DNA from: Lachnospiraceae bacterium | GTDB taxonomy: Bacteria; Bacillota_A; Clostridia; Lachnospirales; Lachnospiraceae | DNA length: 56,413 nt | NCBI GenBank assembly: GCA_024683935.1 | Contig: JAIKXV010000045.1 | Location: 1 to 56,413, forward strand | Reading direction: 5' to 3' | Shown: positions 8,356 through 18,392 of the stretch, in pieces | How the letters are laid out: the number at the start of each line of letters is the position of its first letter | Position numbering within the stretch: the stretch's first letter is position 1 | Program-made: the position numbers and the translations under genes | The notes under the pieces: model-generated | The model's database searches: none | Seen by the model: only the letters and a program-made list of their open reading frames with translations | What the model was told of the DNA's origin: nothing

Positions 8356-9876
8356 ATGAGCAAAACAGCGGTATCTTTCAGAGGCATATCAAAGGCCTTC
8401 GGAATGAAGATCGGTAATGATAATGTGGATCTCGATGTATACAGGGGTGAGATCCTGTCCCTTCTCGGGGAAAACGGAAGCGGAAAAACAACCCTGATGA
8501 ACATGCTTGCCGGAATATATTATCCTGATTCGGGGGAGATCTATGTAGATGATAAGCTTGTGGATATAAGTTCACCTAAACAGGCTTTTGATTTAGGCAT
8601 AGGTATGGTGCACCAGCATTTCAAGCTGGTGGATGTACTCACGGCATCGGAAAACATTGTTCTCGGACTTGAAGGAAAGCTTAACCTGAAGGAAGCAGAG
8701 ATAAAGATAAAGGAGATCTGTGACAAATACGGATTTGAGATCGATCTTCATAAAAAGATTTATGATATGTCGGTTTCGGAGAAGCAGACGGTTGAGATAG
8801 TTAAGGTGCTTTACAGGGGGGCAGATATTCTGATTCTTGATGAACCTACTGCCGTGCTGACTCCTCAGGAAACAGAGAAGCTTTTCAAGGTAATGAGGAA
8901 TATGAAGGCTGACGGTAAGTCCATAATCATCATTACACACAAGCTCCATGAGGTAAAGGAGATCTCGGACAGGGTGGCGGTTCTCCGTAAGGGAAAGTTT
9001 ATCGGTGAAATGGTTACGGCGGAATCCGATGAACAGCAGATGACGAATATGATGGTGGGACGCCAGGTATCCCTTAACATCGAGAGAAAGGAACCTGTCA
9101 ACGTAAGGCCGAGGATAAAGGTTGAGAACCTGAATGTCAGGGATTCGGCCGGAGTTTTGAAGATAAAGGATGTTTCATTTACCGCTAATGCAGGTGAGAT
9201 ACTTGGTATAGCAGGTATATCGGGCTGCGGACAGAAGGAGCTTTTGGAAGCGATCGCCGGTCTCCAGGGAGTGGAATCGGGACATATCACATACTGCATG
9301 GAGGGAAAGGAAGATGTGGATCTCGTCGGAAAGGATCCGGAGATCATAAACAAGATGGGGGTTTCCCTTTCCTTCGTACCTGAGGACAGGCTTGGCATGG
9401 GTCTTGTAGGAAACATGAACCTTGCGGAGAATATGATGCTTCGAAGCTACAGGAAGGGTAGATCAAAGATCTTTACGGACAGAAAGACCCCAAGAGAGCT
9501 GGCGGAAAAAGTTGTCAGCGAACTGGATGTAAATACTCCCGGTATTGATACGCCGGTCCGCAGGCTTAGCGGCGGTAACGTACAGAAGGTGCTGGTGGGC
9601 AGGGAGATCGCATCGGATCCCAGTGTCCTCATGACAGCATATGCGGTGAGGGGTCTCGATATCAATTCTTCCTACATGATATATGATCTCCTCAATCAGC
9701 AGAAGGCCGCCGGAACAGCGGTTATATACGTGGGTGAAGATCTGGATGTGTTGCTGGAGCTGGCAGACAGGATACTGGTACTCTGCGACGGAGAGGTATC
9801 CGGTATCGTTGACGGAACATCGGTAGACAAGAATACTCTTGGACTTTTGATGACTAAGAAAGGAGGTGCGGCATAA
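8356..9876 (+). CDS. BMP-type ABC transporter ATPase with two ABC domains
   Basis: About 507 residues from the ATG at 8356 (MSKTAVSF); an in-frame ATG at 8299 lies right after the terminator and would add 19 atypical residues. The first domain has a full Walker A (GENGSGKTT), a degenerate signature (DMSVSEKQ) and Walker B with LILDEPTAVLTPQE. The second has the degenerate P-loop of this family (GISGCGQKE), a good signature (LSGGNVQK), and an unusual Walker B (VLMTAYAVRGLD, where PTRG is usual). It energises import together with the two permeases that follow with 1-base and 4-base overlaps. It is orthologous in layout to NupA/YufO. Confidence 0.88.
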   Translation: MSKTAVSFRGISKAFGMKIGNDNVDLDVYRGEILSLLGENGSGKTTLMNMLAGIYYPDSGEIYVDDKLVDISSPKQAFDLGIGMVHQHFKLVDVLTASENIVLGLEGKLNLKEAEIKIKEICDKYGFEIDLHKKIYDMSVSEKQTVEIVKVLYRGADILILDEPTAVLTPQETEKLFKVMRNMKADGKSIIIITHKLHEVKEISDRVAVLRKGKFIGEMVTAESDEQQMTNMMVGRQVSLNIERKEPVNVRPRIKVENLNVRDSAGVLKIKDVSFTANAGEILGIAGISGCGQKELLEAIAGLQGVESGHITYCMEGKEDVDLVGKDPEIINKMGVSLSFVPEDRLGMGLVGNMNLAENMMLRSYRKGRSKIFTDRKTPRELAEKVVSELDVNTPGIDTPVRRLSGGNVQKVLVGREIASDPSVLMTAYAVRGLDINSSYMIYDLLNQQKAAGTAVIYVGEDLDVLLELADRILVLCDGEVSGIVDGTSVDKNTLGLLMTKKGGAA

Positions 9877-10979
9877 TGGATAACAAGAAATCCAAAAACT
9901 CTCTTTTCCATGTTGTCAAAATAGACTATACCCCGAGATCAAAGGAGTGGATAGTAAGAGCCGTTGCGATAATAGCGGCATTACTGCTCTGTGCCGTTAT
10001 CACGACCATTCTGACCGGAGATAATCCGATACAGATATACAAAACTATCTGGGAGGGAGCCTTCGGTTCAGAGAGAAAAATCTGGATAACCCTGCAGAAT
10101 ATTTCTATCCTTTTGATCATTTCCCTTGCGCTTACGCCTGCATTCAAGATGCAGTTCTGGAATATCGGAGGAGAGGGACAGGTGCTGATCGGAGGATTGG
10201 CTGCGGCCGCCTGCATGATCTGCATAGGTGATAAAGTCCCGAATGCAGTCCTTATTCTGATAATGATCGTATCATCCATCGCCGCAGGTGCCATTTGGGC
10301 CATGATCCCTGCCATATTCAAAGCGAAGTGGAATACGAACGAGACCCTTTCCACACTGATGATGAACTATATAGCTATACAGCTCGTTGCATATTACATC
10401 ATCGTTTGGGAGGTTCCCAAGGGATCTGGTAAGATCGGTATCATCAATCAGAATACGGCAGCCGGATGGCTTCCGAATGTCGGGAATAAGTACCTGCTTC
10501 CCATAATAGTTGCCGTAATTCTGACAGCATTCGTTTATATCTATCAGAAATACACGAAACAGGGATATGAGATCTCTGTTGTGGGAGAAAGTAAAAATAC
10601 GGCATCCTATGTCGGGATCAAGGTGGAAAAGGTCATTATACGTACCATGCTCCTGTCCGGAGCGATCTGCGGAATAGCAGGTCTGCTGCTGGTAGGCGGA
10701 ATCAATCATACCATCACCACCACCATTGCAGACGGTCAGGGCTTTACCGGAGTAATGGTATCATGGCTTGCCAAGTTCAACCCCATAGCGATGGTGGCAA
10801 CCAGCTTTCTGATAATACTTATGGACAGAGGTGCGGGAGAGATTTCTACACAGTTTGGATTAAACCAGTCCTTTGCAGATATTCTGACCGGTATTCTGCT
10901 ATTCTTCATAATCGGCTGTGAATTCTTCTTAAGATACAGGGTAGTGTTTAATACCGGCAAAAAGGAGGGAAGCAAATGA
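9876..10979 (+). CDS. BMP-type ABC importer permease 1 (NupP/YufP-like)
   Basis: 367 residues with about nine hydrophobic segments in the branched-chain-amino-acid/nucleoside permease fold. The family stretch LTPAFKMQFWNIGGEGQ is seen near residues 86-102 and TNETLSTLMMNYIA near 153-166. The start codon overlaps the stop of the ATPase gene by one base, with AAAGGAGG just upstream. It would form the membrane channel with the next gene product for purine or nucleoside entry. Confidence 0.88.
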   Translation: MDNKKSKNSLFHVVKIDYTPRSKEWIVRAVAIIAALLLCAVITTILTGDNPIQIYKTIWEGAFGSERKIWITLQNISILLIISLALTPAFKMQFWNIGGEGQVLIGGLAAAACMICIGDKVPNAVLILIMIVSSIAAGAIWAMIPAIFKAKWNTNETLSTLMMNYIAIQLVAYYIIVWEVPKGSGKIGIINQNTAAGWLPNVGNKYLLPIIVAVILTAFVYIYQKYTKQGYEISVVGESKNTASYVGIKVEKVIIRTMLLSGAICGIAGLLLVGGINHTITTTIADGQGFTGVMVSWLAKFNPIAMVATSFLIILMDRGAGEISTQFGLNQSFADILTGILLFFIIGCEFFLRYRVVFNTGKKEGSK

Positions 10980-11971
10980 TAGATCTTGTGGCATTTATAC
11001 CCAGAGCGATACAGCAGGGGGTTCCTCTGATGTACGGAAGCTGCGGTGAGACCATCACGGAAAAATCGGGAAACCTGAACCTCGGTATTCCCGGAGTAAT
11101 GTATGTGGGTGCCATCAGTGGCGTCATCGGTTCATTCTTTTATGAGGAGAGCTGTGCCGGAGCGGGCTTAAATCCGGTTCTTGCCATAGGTATCCCTCTT
11201 GTATGTTCACTGATCGGATCCCTGATCATGGGACTGATATACAGTTTTCTGACAGTTACACTGCGGTCAAACCAGAACGTGACCGGTCTTGCAATGACCA
11301 CCTTCGGAATAGGTTTCGGAAATTTCTTCGGAGGATCCCTTATCAGGATCTCCGGTGCGGATGTTCCGTCGATCGCCTTATCGGAAACCTCCTCATATTT
11401 CAGCCGTTCCCTGCCCTTTGCAGATTCCCTGGGGTGGTTTGGAAAGATATTTTTATCCTATGGATTCCTTGCATATGTAGCGATAATCATCTCGCTTTTA
11501 GCATCATATATCCTGAAATATACCAGAACCGGACTGCATCTCCGTGCCGTGGGTGAGAGCCCTGCAACTGCCGATGCTGCAGGTATCAACGTTACAAAGT
11601 ACAAGTATATTTCCACCTGTCTCGGATGTATGATAGCCGGTCTCGGAGGTCTCTATTACGTAATGGATTATGCCTGCGGAGTCTGGTCAAATGATGCGTT
11701 CGGAGACAGAGGATGGCTCGCCATCGCTCTTGTAATATTCACGATATGGAAGCCTGATGTCGGAATCTTTTCATCAGTGCTTTTCGGAGGCCTTTACATT
11801 CTCTATCTTTACCTCCCTTCGGGAATGGACCATATGGAGATAAAGGAGCTGTACAAGATGCTTCCGTATATTGTTACGCTGGTAGTACTTATTATCACCA
11901 GTATGAGAAACAAGAAAGAAAATCAGCCGCCGTTCAGTCTCGGCCAGAATTATTTCAGGGAAGACAGATGA
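10976..11971 (+). CDS. BMP-type ABC importer permease 2 (NupQ/YufQ-like)
   Basis: 331 residues, highly hydrophobic. It opens with the typical EKSGNLNLGIPGVMYVGA block (about residues 27-44) and has TGLHLRAVGESPATADAAGIN near 184-204, both family hallmarks. It overlaps the previous permease by ATGA, showing translational coupling. The gene is convergent with the YheO-like regulator, 29 bases away; no clear terminator was seen between them. Confidence 0.88.
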   Translation: MIDLVAFIPRAIQQGVPLMYGSCGETITEKSGNLNLGIPGVMYVGAISGVIGSFFYEESCAGAGLNPVLAIGIPLVCSLIGSLIMGLIYSFLTVTLRSNQNVTGLAMTTFGIGFGNFFGGSLIRISGADVPSIALSETSSYFSRSLPFADSLGWFGKIFLSYGFLAYVAIIISLLASYILKYTRTGLHLRAVGESPATADAAGINVTKYKYISTCLGCMIAGLGGLYYVMDYACGVWSNDAFGDRGWLAIALVIFTIWKPDVGIFSSVLFGGLYILYLYLPSGMDHMEIKELYKMLPYIVTLVVLIITSMRNKKENQPPFSLGQNYFREDR

Positions 11972-12000
11972 CTTTTGCTCCCTTCGGTAAGAGATCCGTT

Positions 12001-12639
12001 TCAGACAGACTTGATCTCTTCGAGGTAGCTGTAAAGAGTGTACTTTGAAATATTTAATATGCTGCAGACCTTCGGGCCTGATTTTGTGATAAGGAAGGCA
12101 CCGCTGTCATTTAGGAACTTTACTGCTGACACCTTGTCTTCCTTTGTCATCATTGAAACAGGCTTCCCGACTTTTCTTAAAGCCTGTTCTATAAGATCAT
12201 CCAGAAGGTCGCTGACATTCGGGGTTATGGATTCCGGAGCCGCATCCGGTTTTTCCGTGTCGATGAAAAGGCGGATATGCTCATCCATGGCATGGAGAAA
12301 GGAAATATCGAAATTGATCCCGAATATCCCGATCACCTTTCCCTTATCATCACGGATGTAGATGGTGCTGGATTTTAAGACCTTCCCATCGCTTGTCCTG
12401 GTGAGATAGGAAAGCTTGTCTTCCAGGGATTCGGTGCTGTGCTGCAGTGATTCCAGCACAATATGGGAGGGGCCGTCTCCTATGCTCCTTCCGCTGACAT
12501 GTCCGTTTTCTATGGCAACTATTGTGTGTTCCAGATCCTTCTTTGAAAGATCATGCACCACTGTTTCACAGCTGCTTCCGAATTGTGCGGCTATGCCCTT
12601 GGCAAGGCGGGTATAGAAGTTGATCTGAGATTTAGTCAT
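12001..12639 (-). CDS. YheO-like PAS / helix-turn-helix transcriptional regulator
   Basis: 212 residues from the ATG at 12639, which has AAGGGAG eight bases upstream; a GTG at 12648 would overlap that site. The N-terminal ~115 residues match the YheO-type PAS domain (FGSSCETVVHDL near 22-33, then a GHVSGRSIGDGP loop). The C-terminal ~65 residues are a helix-turn-helix domain (DKVSAVKFLNDSGAFLI and ISKYTLYSYL). This family includes DauR, a ligand-responsive regulator of amino-acid catabolism. Sitting between the importer and the ssnA operon and divergent from the latter, it is the best local candidate for a purine-responsive regulator, but its ligand is unknown. Confidence 0.8.
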   Translation of the reverse strand: MTKSQINFYTRLAKGIAAQFGSSCETVVHDLSKKDLEHTIVAIENGHVSGRSIGDGPSHIVLESLQHSTESLEDKLSYLTRTSDGKVLKSSTIYIRDDKGKVIGIFGINFDISFLHAMDEHIRLFIDTEKPDAAPESITPNVSDLLDDLIEQALRKVGKPVSMMTKEDKVSAVKFLNDSGAFLITKSGPKVCSILNISKYTLYSYLEEIKSV

Positions 12640-12672
12640 GGCGTACACTCCCTTAAAAACTCATATAAATCA

Positions 12673-12701
12673 ATATAACAGCCAAAAAAAGATTTAGTCA
12701 A
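12673..12701 (-). promoter_or_regulatory. Promoter of the YheO-like regulator gene
   Basis: On the minus strand TTGACT (plus AGTCAA 12696-12701) and TTATAT (plus 12673-12678) are 17 bases apart, 33 bases before the ATG. It lies in the AT-rich divergent gap shared with ssnA, so the regulator could control both directions from here. Confidence 0.55.
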
Positions 12702-12738
12702 CATACAAATATTTTTCCCTATGAAAGGAGGGCAGGAT

Positions 12739-14079
12739 ATGCTTTTGGTCGGTAATGGGATGTTAATAACAAGAGATAATGCTGATCCCTGGTTTCAGGA
12801 TGGTGCCGTATTGATCGACGGAGATACCATCAAGGAGGCCGGGGATTATCAGACTCTGAAAAAGAAATACCCGGAGGCGGAATTCATTGATGCCCACGGT
12901 GGCGTTATAATGCCGGGATTCATCAATGCCCATACGCATATATACTCCGGACTGGCGAGGGGACTGGCTATTGACGGTAATAATCCCACCAACTTCCTCG
13001 AGATCCTGGAGGGAATGTGGTGGGCTATAGACAGGAAGCTCTCTCTTGACGGCACCAGAGCCAGTGCATACGCAACAGTCCTGGACTGCATCCGTGACGG
13101 CGTGACCACTATTTTCGACCATCACGCCAGCTTCGGAGAGATCCCCGGTTCTCTTTTTGCCATTAAGGATGTATGTAAGGAAATTGGAATACGTTCCTGC
13201 CTCTGCTATGAGGTTTCCGAACGTGACGGTGAAGAGAAGACGGATCAGGGAATAAAGGAAAATGCCGACTTTGCAGCCTGGGCCGCAAAGGAAAATGACA
13301 GCATGATAAAGGCCATGTTCGGAGGCCATGCCCTGTTCACGATTTCCGATAAGACCTTTGAAAAGATGGTGGAAGCAAATAACGGCATGACCGGCTTCCA
13401 TATCCATGTGGCGGAGGGCATGAATGATGTGTATGACAGTCTCAGGAATTACGGCTGCCGTCCCGTCAACCGCCTGCTGTATAACGGCATCCTCGGGGAA
13501 AGGACCCTCCTCGGGCACTGCATACATGTGAGCCCGGCGGAGATGGATATCATAAAGGAAACCGGAACAATGGTAGTCAATAATCCCGAGTCCAATATGG
13601 GCAACGCAGTGGGCTGCGCCCCGGTTCTGCAGATGATGAAGAAGGGTATCCCCGTCGGTATGGGAACCGATGCATATACCCACGATATGCTGGAGAGCCT
13701 GAAGGTATTCCTTATCATCCAGAGGCATAATGCGGCGCTTCCCAATGTGGCCTGGGGTGAGGGCGTTCAGATGCTTATTCTTAATAACCGGGATATTGCG
13801 GAAAAGTACTTCGGCCGTCCTCTGGGAATAATAAGGGAAGGCGCAGCGGCAGATGTGATAGTAATGGACTATAAGCCCTTTACTCCCTTCTCTGATGAAA
13901 ATATCGACGGGCATATGATATTCGGAATGATGGGAAAGAACTGCAGAACAACCATCATAAACGGAAAGGTTCTTTATAAGGATCGTGAATTTGTGGGTAT
14001 AGATGAGGAGAAGATCAACGCCTGGACAATGGAGCAGAGTAAAAAGCTCTGGGGCGATCTGAATCACAGAACGTATTAG
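12739..14079 (+). CDS. ssnA: SsnA-type putative aminohydrolase / chlorohydrolase
   Basis: 446 residues. The start is placed at 12739 because the in-frame ATG at 12721 overlaps the AAAGGAGG ribosome site. It is an amidohydrolase-superfamily metal enzyme: NAHTHIYSG (residues 63-71) supplies the first two metal His, FHIHVAEG the third near residue 220, and GMGTDAYTHDM near 307-317 the metal Asp. The C-terminal ELYK-like strand FGMMGKNCRTTIINGKV closes the barrel domain. The family contains guanine-deaminase-like enzymes; SsnA belongs to the conserved anaerobic purine-catabolism cluster, where a cyclic amidine or ring hydrolysis role is inferred. First gene of the ssnA-ygfK run. Confidence 0.88.
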   Translation: MLLVGNGMLITRDNADPWFQDGAVLIDGDTIKEAGDYQTLKKKYPEAEFIDAHGGVIMPGFINAHTHIYSGLARGLAIDGNNPTNFLEILEGMWWAIDRKLSLDGTRASAYATVLDCIRDGVTTIFDHHASFGEIPGSLFAIKDVCKEIGIRSCLCYEVSERDGEEKTDQGIKENADFAAWAAKENDSMIKAMFGGHALFTISDKTFEKMVEANNGMTGFHIHVAEGMNDVYDSLRNYGCRPVNRLLYNGILGERTLLGHCIHVSPAEMDIIKETGTMVVNNPESNMGNAVGCAPVLQMMKKGIPVGMGTDAYTHDMLESLKVFLIIQRHNAALPNVAWGEGVQMLILNNRDIAEKYFGRPLGIIREGAAADVIVMDYKPFTPFSDENIDGHMIFGMMGKNCRTTIINGKVLYKDREFVGIDEEKINAWTMEQSKKLWGDLNHRTY

Positions 14080-14092
14080 GAGGTATATTTTA

Positions 14093-17077
14093 ATGAGCGA
14101 CATTATGAGACCCATGTCCTTTGAGCATCTTATGGAGTGGATACTGAAGGAGTATGAGACATCCGGCAGCATATTCGGTGTCAGGCATTTCGTTAAGCAT
14201 GACGGAAAGGTAAAGATGCCTGTATTTAACGAAGTGCTTGAATCTCCCTTCGGACCGGCAGCGGGACCGAATACCCAGCTGGCACAGAATATCGTTGCGT
14301 CCTATGTGTCCGGTTCCAGATTCTTTGAATTAAAGACGGTTCAGATAATGGACGGCGAGGAGCTCAGTAAATGCGTAAACAAGCCCTGTATCACCGCAGG
14401 AGACGAATGCTATAACTGCGAGTGGTCCACGGAGCTGACAGTTCCGGAGGCATTTACGGAATATGTGCATGCCTGGGTGGCCTGCAAGCTTTTGGCAAAG
14501 GAATTCGGATTCGGTGATCCCGACGCCTTCGTATTCAACATGTCTGTGGGCTATGACCTGGAGGGAATAAAATCCGAAAAGATCGACAAGTATATCGAGG
14601 ATATGAAGGAAGCTAAAGATACGGCAGCCTTTAAGGAGGCTGTTGACTGGGCTCTTTCCAATTTAGACAGATTTAAGAATGTGGACGAGGCCTTTGTAAA
14701 AGGTATCTCATCCAATATATCCGAGTCCATTACAGAATCTACGCTTCACGGCTGCCCTCCGGATGAGATCGAGAGGATCGCTACGTATCTGATGACGGAA
14801 AAGCATCTCCACACCTTTATCAAATGCAATCCCACACTTTTAGGATACGATTATGCGAGAAAGCGTCTTGACGGCCTGGGCTTTGATTATATTGTCTTTG
14901 ACGACCATCATTTCAGGGAAGATCTCCAGTGGGCGGATGCGATCCCCATGTTTAAGCGGCTGATAGCGCTGGCAGGGGAGAAGAACCTGGAATTCGGAAT
15001 AAAGCTCACAAATACCTTCCCTGTGGACGTAAAAGCAGGAGAGCTTCCGAGTGAAGAAATGTATATGGCGGGACGTTCGCTCTTCCCTCTTACGATCCAT
15101 CTTGCACGGCTTATTACGGATGAATTCGACGGTAAGCTCCGTATTTCCTATTCCGGCGGTGCGGTGATACAGAATATCAGCGACCTCTTTAATGCCGGCA
15201 TCTGGCCGATCACCATGGCTACAAACGTGCTGAAACCCGGAGGATACGAGAGGTTTACGCAGATAGGAGAGGCTCTTAAGGGTATTGATCCGGGACGCTT
15301 CACTTCCGTTAACGTGCAGGCTGTGCGTGCAATGGATGAGGGAGTAAATAACGATCCTCTGTACAGAAAGCCCGTTAAGCCTCTGCCTGAACGTCATGTT
15401 GATAAAAAGCTCCCGCTTTTTGACTGCTTTACATCACCCTGCCGTGAAGGCTGTCCCATAGCGCAGGATATACCCGCTTATCTCCGGGCAATGGAGGAAG
15501 GAGACGCGGCACGCGCCTTTGAGATCATTATAGAGAGAAACGCGCTGCCCTTTATTACAGGAACCATCTGCCCTCATCACTGCGGCGACAAGTGCATGAG
15601 GAACTATTACGAAGAGACCCTGCATATCAGGGATATGAAGCTGGAAGCCGCAAAGAAGGCCTACGAGCAGATCCTTCCTTCCCTTAAGAGTCCGGATAAG
15701 AAGGGAGATAAGAAGGTTGCTGTGGTAGGAGGAGGACCGGCCGGTTTATCAGCAGCTTACTTTTTGACGAGAGCCGGAATCCCCACCACGATCTTTGAAA
15801 GAAAAGACACTCTTGGCGGCATTGTGAGACATGCGATACCCGCTTTCAGGATAAGCGATGACTCGATCGAAAAGGATAAGTCTCTCTGCCTCGCATACGG
15901 CGCTGAAGTAAAGACCGGCGTGGAAGTTAAGAGCGTTCAGGAATTAAAGGATCAGGGATATACCGATGTGGTGATCGCGGCAGGTGCCTGGAAGCACGGA
16001 GATCCGCGCCTTAAGTACGGGGATGTGATGGATGCCCTTGAATTCCTTACAAAGGCAAAGTCAGATCCCGGATCCCTGAATCTCGGTAAGAATGTAGTGG
16101 TTTTGGGCGGCGGAAATACCGCCATGGATACTGCAAGAGCCGCCCTGAAGATAAAGGGAGTGGAGAAGGTACGCCTGGTCTACAGGAGAACAAAGAGATA
16201 CATGCCTGCGGATGAGGAGGAACTGAACGAGGCGGTAAAGGACGGCGTTCAGTTTATGGAGCTTCTCGCACCTGTCGGAGTGAAAGACGGCACCCTCACC
16301 TGCTCTGTTATGGAGCTCGGTGAAGCAGATGAATCCGGACGCCGCTCACCGGTAGATACAGGTAAAACGACAGAAATACCTGCGGATACCGTGATCGCCG
16401 CCATCGGTGAAGCCATAGAAAGCGGTCTTTATGAAGCCTCGGGGGTAGAGCTCGATAAAAAGGGACGTCCTGTTGTGAATAAGGATATGCTTACAGGCGT
16501 TTCCGGTGTATATGCCGTGGGTGACGGAAGAAGAGGCCCCGCTACCGTGGTTGAAGCCATATCCGATGCCGCCCGGGCAGCCGCTGCCATAGCAGGCATT
16601 CGCTTTGACAGATACTACGGAGATAACAGTGCAGCAGACTATAAGCCCTATCTCGATAAAAAGGGAGTGGTATGTACCGATACATCCGGCAGCCCGGATA
16701 AGAGATGCCTCGGCTGTCCTTCCGTATGTGCCGTCTGTGCGGATGTCTGTCCCAACAGGGCCAATGTGATGATCTCCGTAGCGGGAGGAAAGACGGAAAT
16801 ACTCCATGTTGACGGTATGTGTAATGAGTGCGGAAACTGCGCAGTATTCTGTCCGTATGACGGGGCACCCTATAAGGATAAATTCACATTGTTCTGGAGT
16901 GAGGAAGACTTTAAGAACAGTCAGAATGAGGGCTTTGCCGTTCTCGGCGAAGACAGTTTCCTCCTCCGTCTGGATAAAAAGGAAGAAAAGCTGGATCTTG
17001 CGGGAATGGAAAGAGTATCCAAAGAAGCTGCGGCGATAGTAAAAGCCGTAACAAAGGATTATTCATATCTTCTTTGA
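14093..17077 (+). CDS. ygfK: YgfK-type flavin / iron-sulfur oxidoreductase of purine catabolism
   Basis: 994 residues, close to the ~1030 of E. coli YgfK. In order: a dihydroorotate-dehydrogenase-like barrel (about 1-420); a glutamate-synthase-small-subunit-like Fe-S helical domain starting CREGCPIAQDIPAYL (about 448); an FAD Rossmann motif VVGGGPAGLSAAY (about 544); an NAD(P)H motif VVLGGGNTAMDTA (about 667); and a C-terminal two-cluster ferredoxin (CLGCPSVCAVCADVCP near 872, CNECGNCAVFCP near 909). The domain set parallels dihydropyrimidine dehydrogenase, suggesting NAD(P)H-driven reduction of a purine-derived ring. The old name 'selenate reductase subunit' is less fitting here given the purine neighbours. 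It lies 13 bases after ssnA. Confidence 0.88.
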   Translation: MSDIMRPMSFEHLMEWILKEYETSGSIFGVRHFVKHDGKVKMPVFNEVLESPFGPAAGPNTQLAQNIVASYVSGSRFFELKTVQIMDGEELSKCVNKPCITAGDECYNCEWSTELTVPEAFTEYVHAWVACKLLAKEFGFGDPDAFVFNMSVGYDLEGIKSEKIDKYIEDMKEAKDTAAFKEAVDWALSNLDRFKNVDEAFVKGISSNISESITESTLHGCPPDEIERIATYLMTEKHLHTFIKCNPTLLGYDYARKRLDGLGFDYIVFDDHHFREDLQWADAIPMFKRLIALAGEKNLEFGIKLTNTFPVDVKAGELPSEEMYMAGRSLFPLTIHLARLITDEFDGKLRISYSGGAVIQNISDLFNAGIWPITMATNVLKPGGYERFTQIGEALKGIDPGRFTSVNVQAVRAMDEGVNNDPLYRKPVKPLPERHVDKKLPLFDCFTSPCREGCPIAQDIPAYLRAMEEGDAARAFEIIIERNALPFITGTICPHHCGDKCMRNYYEETLHIRDMKLEAAKKAYEQILPSLKSPDKKGDKKVAVVGGGPAGLSAAYFLTRAGIPTTIFERKDTLGGIVRHAIPAFRISDDSIEKDKSLCLAYGAEVKTGVEVKSVQELKDQGYTDVVIAAGAWKHGDPRLKYGDVMDALEFLTKAKSDPGSLNLGKNVVVLGGGNTAMDTARAALKIKGVEKVRLVYRRTKRYMPADEEELNEAVKDGVQFMELLAPVGVKDGTLTCSVMELGEADESGRRSPVDTGKTTEIPADTVIAAIGEAIESGLYEASGVELDKKGRPVVNKDMLTGVSGVYAVGDGRRGPATVVEAISDAARAAAAIAGIRFDRYYGDNSAADYKPYLDKKGVVCTDTSGSPDKRCLGCPSVCAVCADVCPNRANVMISVAGGKTEILHVDGMCNECGNCAVFCPYDGAPYKDKFTLFWSEEDFKNSQNEGFAVLGEDSFLLRLDKKEEKLDLAGMERVSKEAAAIVKAVTKDYSYLL

Positions 17078-17115
17078 AATACCGTTGACAGCAGGAAGAA
17101 ACAGGCATATCATTA

Positions 17116-17136
17116 AACCAAACAAAAAGTTTGGTT
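17116..17136. promoter_or_regulatory. Perfect palindrome upstream of ygeX (possible operator)
   Basis: AACCAAAC, five A bases, then GTTTGGTT form a perfect 8-bp inverted repeat in the 96-base gap between ygfK and ygeX. No U tract follows, so it suits an operator or RNA-processing hairpin better than a terminator. Confidence 0.4.
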
Positions 17137-17173
17137 GCAAGAATAATATTTAGGAATCTGAAAGGAGTCGGTG

Positions 17174-18376
17174 ATGGATAAGATCAAATGGGTCCTGAAT
17201 AAGATGCCGAAAAGCGATGACAAATGGCTTTCCGTCATGTCCCTCGACAATGTGGAGAAGGCAAGGGCCTTTCACAGGGGATTTCCCCAGTATTCGGTAA
17301 CGCCTCTTGCAGATCTGAAGGAGATGGCTTCATACCTCGGTCTCTCTTCACTCTGCGTAAAGGATGAGAGCTATCGTTTCGGTCTAAATGCTTTCAAGGT
17401 TCTCGGCGGATCCTTTGCCATGGCGAAATATATCGCAAAGGAAACGGGACGTGATGTTTCCGAAATGACCTACGATTATCTGACGGGTGATGAGCTCAGG
17501 AAGGAATTCGGACAGGCCACTTTCTTTACCGCAACAGACGGAAATCACGGACGCGGCGTGGCCTGGGCTGCCAACAAGCTGAAACAGAAGGCGGTTGTGC
17601 ACATGCCGAAGGGCAGCACCAAGACCAGATTTGACAATATCGCAAAGGAGGGGGCGAAGGTCACCATTGAAGAACTGAACTATGATGACTGTGTGCGCCT
17701 CGCCGCAAAGGAAGCCGCGGAAACCGAGCACGGAGTTGTTGTTCAGGATACCGCCTGGGACGGATATGAAGAGATCCCTTCATGGATAATGCAGGGCTAC
17801 GGCAGCATGGCCGGTGAAGCGGCCGAAGGGCTGAAGGAGATAGGAATAGAGCGTCCTACCCATGTATTTGTGCAGGCAGGAGTCGGAAGCCTGGCCGGTG
17901 CAGTGGTAGGATATTTCACAAATCTCTATCCCGACAATCCTCCGAAATTCATCATAATGGAAGCCGAGATCGCGGCCTGCCTCTATAAAGGTGCTGTTGC
18001 CGGAGACGGAGAACCCCGCATAGTTGACGGTGATCTTCTTACCATCATGGCGGGACTGGCCTGCGGCGAACCTAATACCATCGGCTGGGATATCTTAAGG
18101 AACCACGCAGACGCCTTTCTTTCCTGTCCCGACTGGGTAGCGGAAAAGGGAATGAGGATGCTTACCGCTCCGTTCAGGAATGACCCGAGAGTGATAAGCG
18201 GCGAGTCCGGAGCTGTGGGAATGGGCGTCATCAGCACTGTCATGCAGGATGAATCATACCGTGAACTGAAGGATGGTTTAGGGCTTAATAAGGATTCGAA
18301 GGTTCTGATGTTCTCCACAGAGGGGGATACGGATCCGGATAAATACAAGGAAATAGTATGGGGAAAAGTGCAGTAG
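17174..18376 (+). CDS. ygeX: Diaminopropionate ammonia-lyase
   Basis: 400 residues from the ATG at 17174, six bases after AAAGGAG; a GTG three bases earlier is too close to that site. A fold-type II PLP enzyme: [14 protein letters not shown] (about 73-86) contains the Schiff-base lysine in the context typical of DpaL, and [14 protein letters not shown] (about 237-250) is the phosphate-binding glycine loop. It splits 2,3-diaminopropionate into pyruvate and two ammonia through a 2-aminoacrylate intermediate, which fits with the ridA gene in the same run. It would be the last carbon-recovery step of purine breakdown in this operon. Confidence 0.93.
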   Translation: MDKIKWVLNKMPKSDDKWLSVMSLDNVEKARAFHRGFPQYSVTPLADLKEMASYLGLSSLCVKDESYRFGLNAFKVLGGSFAMAKYIAKETGRDVSEMTYDYLTGDELRKEFGQATFFTATDGNHGRGVAWAANKLKQKAVVHMPKGSTKTRFDNIAKEGAKVTIEELNYDDCVRLAAKEAAETEHGVVVQDTAWDGYEEIPSWIMQGYGSMAGEAAEGLKEIGIERPTHVFVQAGVGSLAGAVVGYFTNLYPDNPPKFIIMEAEIAACLYKGAVAGDGEPRIVDGDLLTIMAGLACGEPNTIGWDILRNHADAFLSCPDWVAEKGMRMLTAPFRNDPRVISGESGAVGMGVISTVMQDESYRELKDGLGLNKDSKVLMFSTEGDTDPDKYKEIVWGKVQ

Positions 18377-18392
18377 AAAGGAGATAAAAGAA

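Noticed and set aside
12763..14172. A 469-residue open frame antisense to ssnA
   Set aside because: It has no domain pattern or ribosome site and lies opposite a well-supported enzyme; such mirror frames appear through much of the window.
14093..17077. YgfK as a true selenate reductase subunit
   Set aside because: The old family name rests on E. coli work; the domain set resembles dihydropyrimidine dehydrogenase and all neighbours point to purine breakdown.
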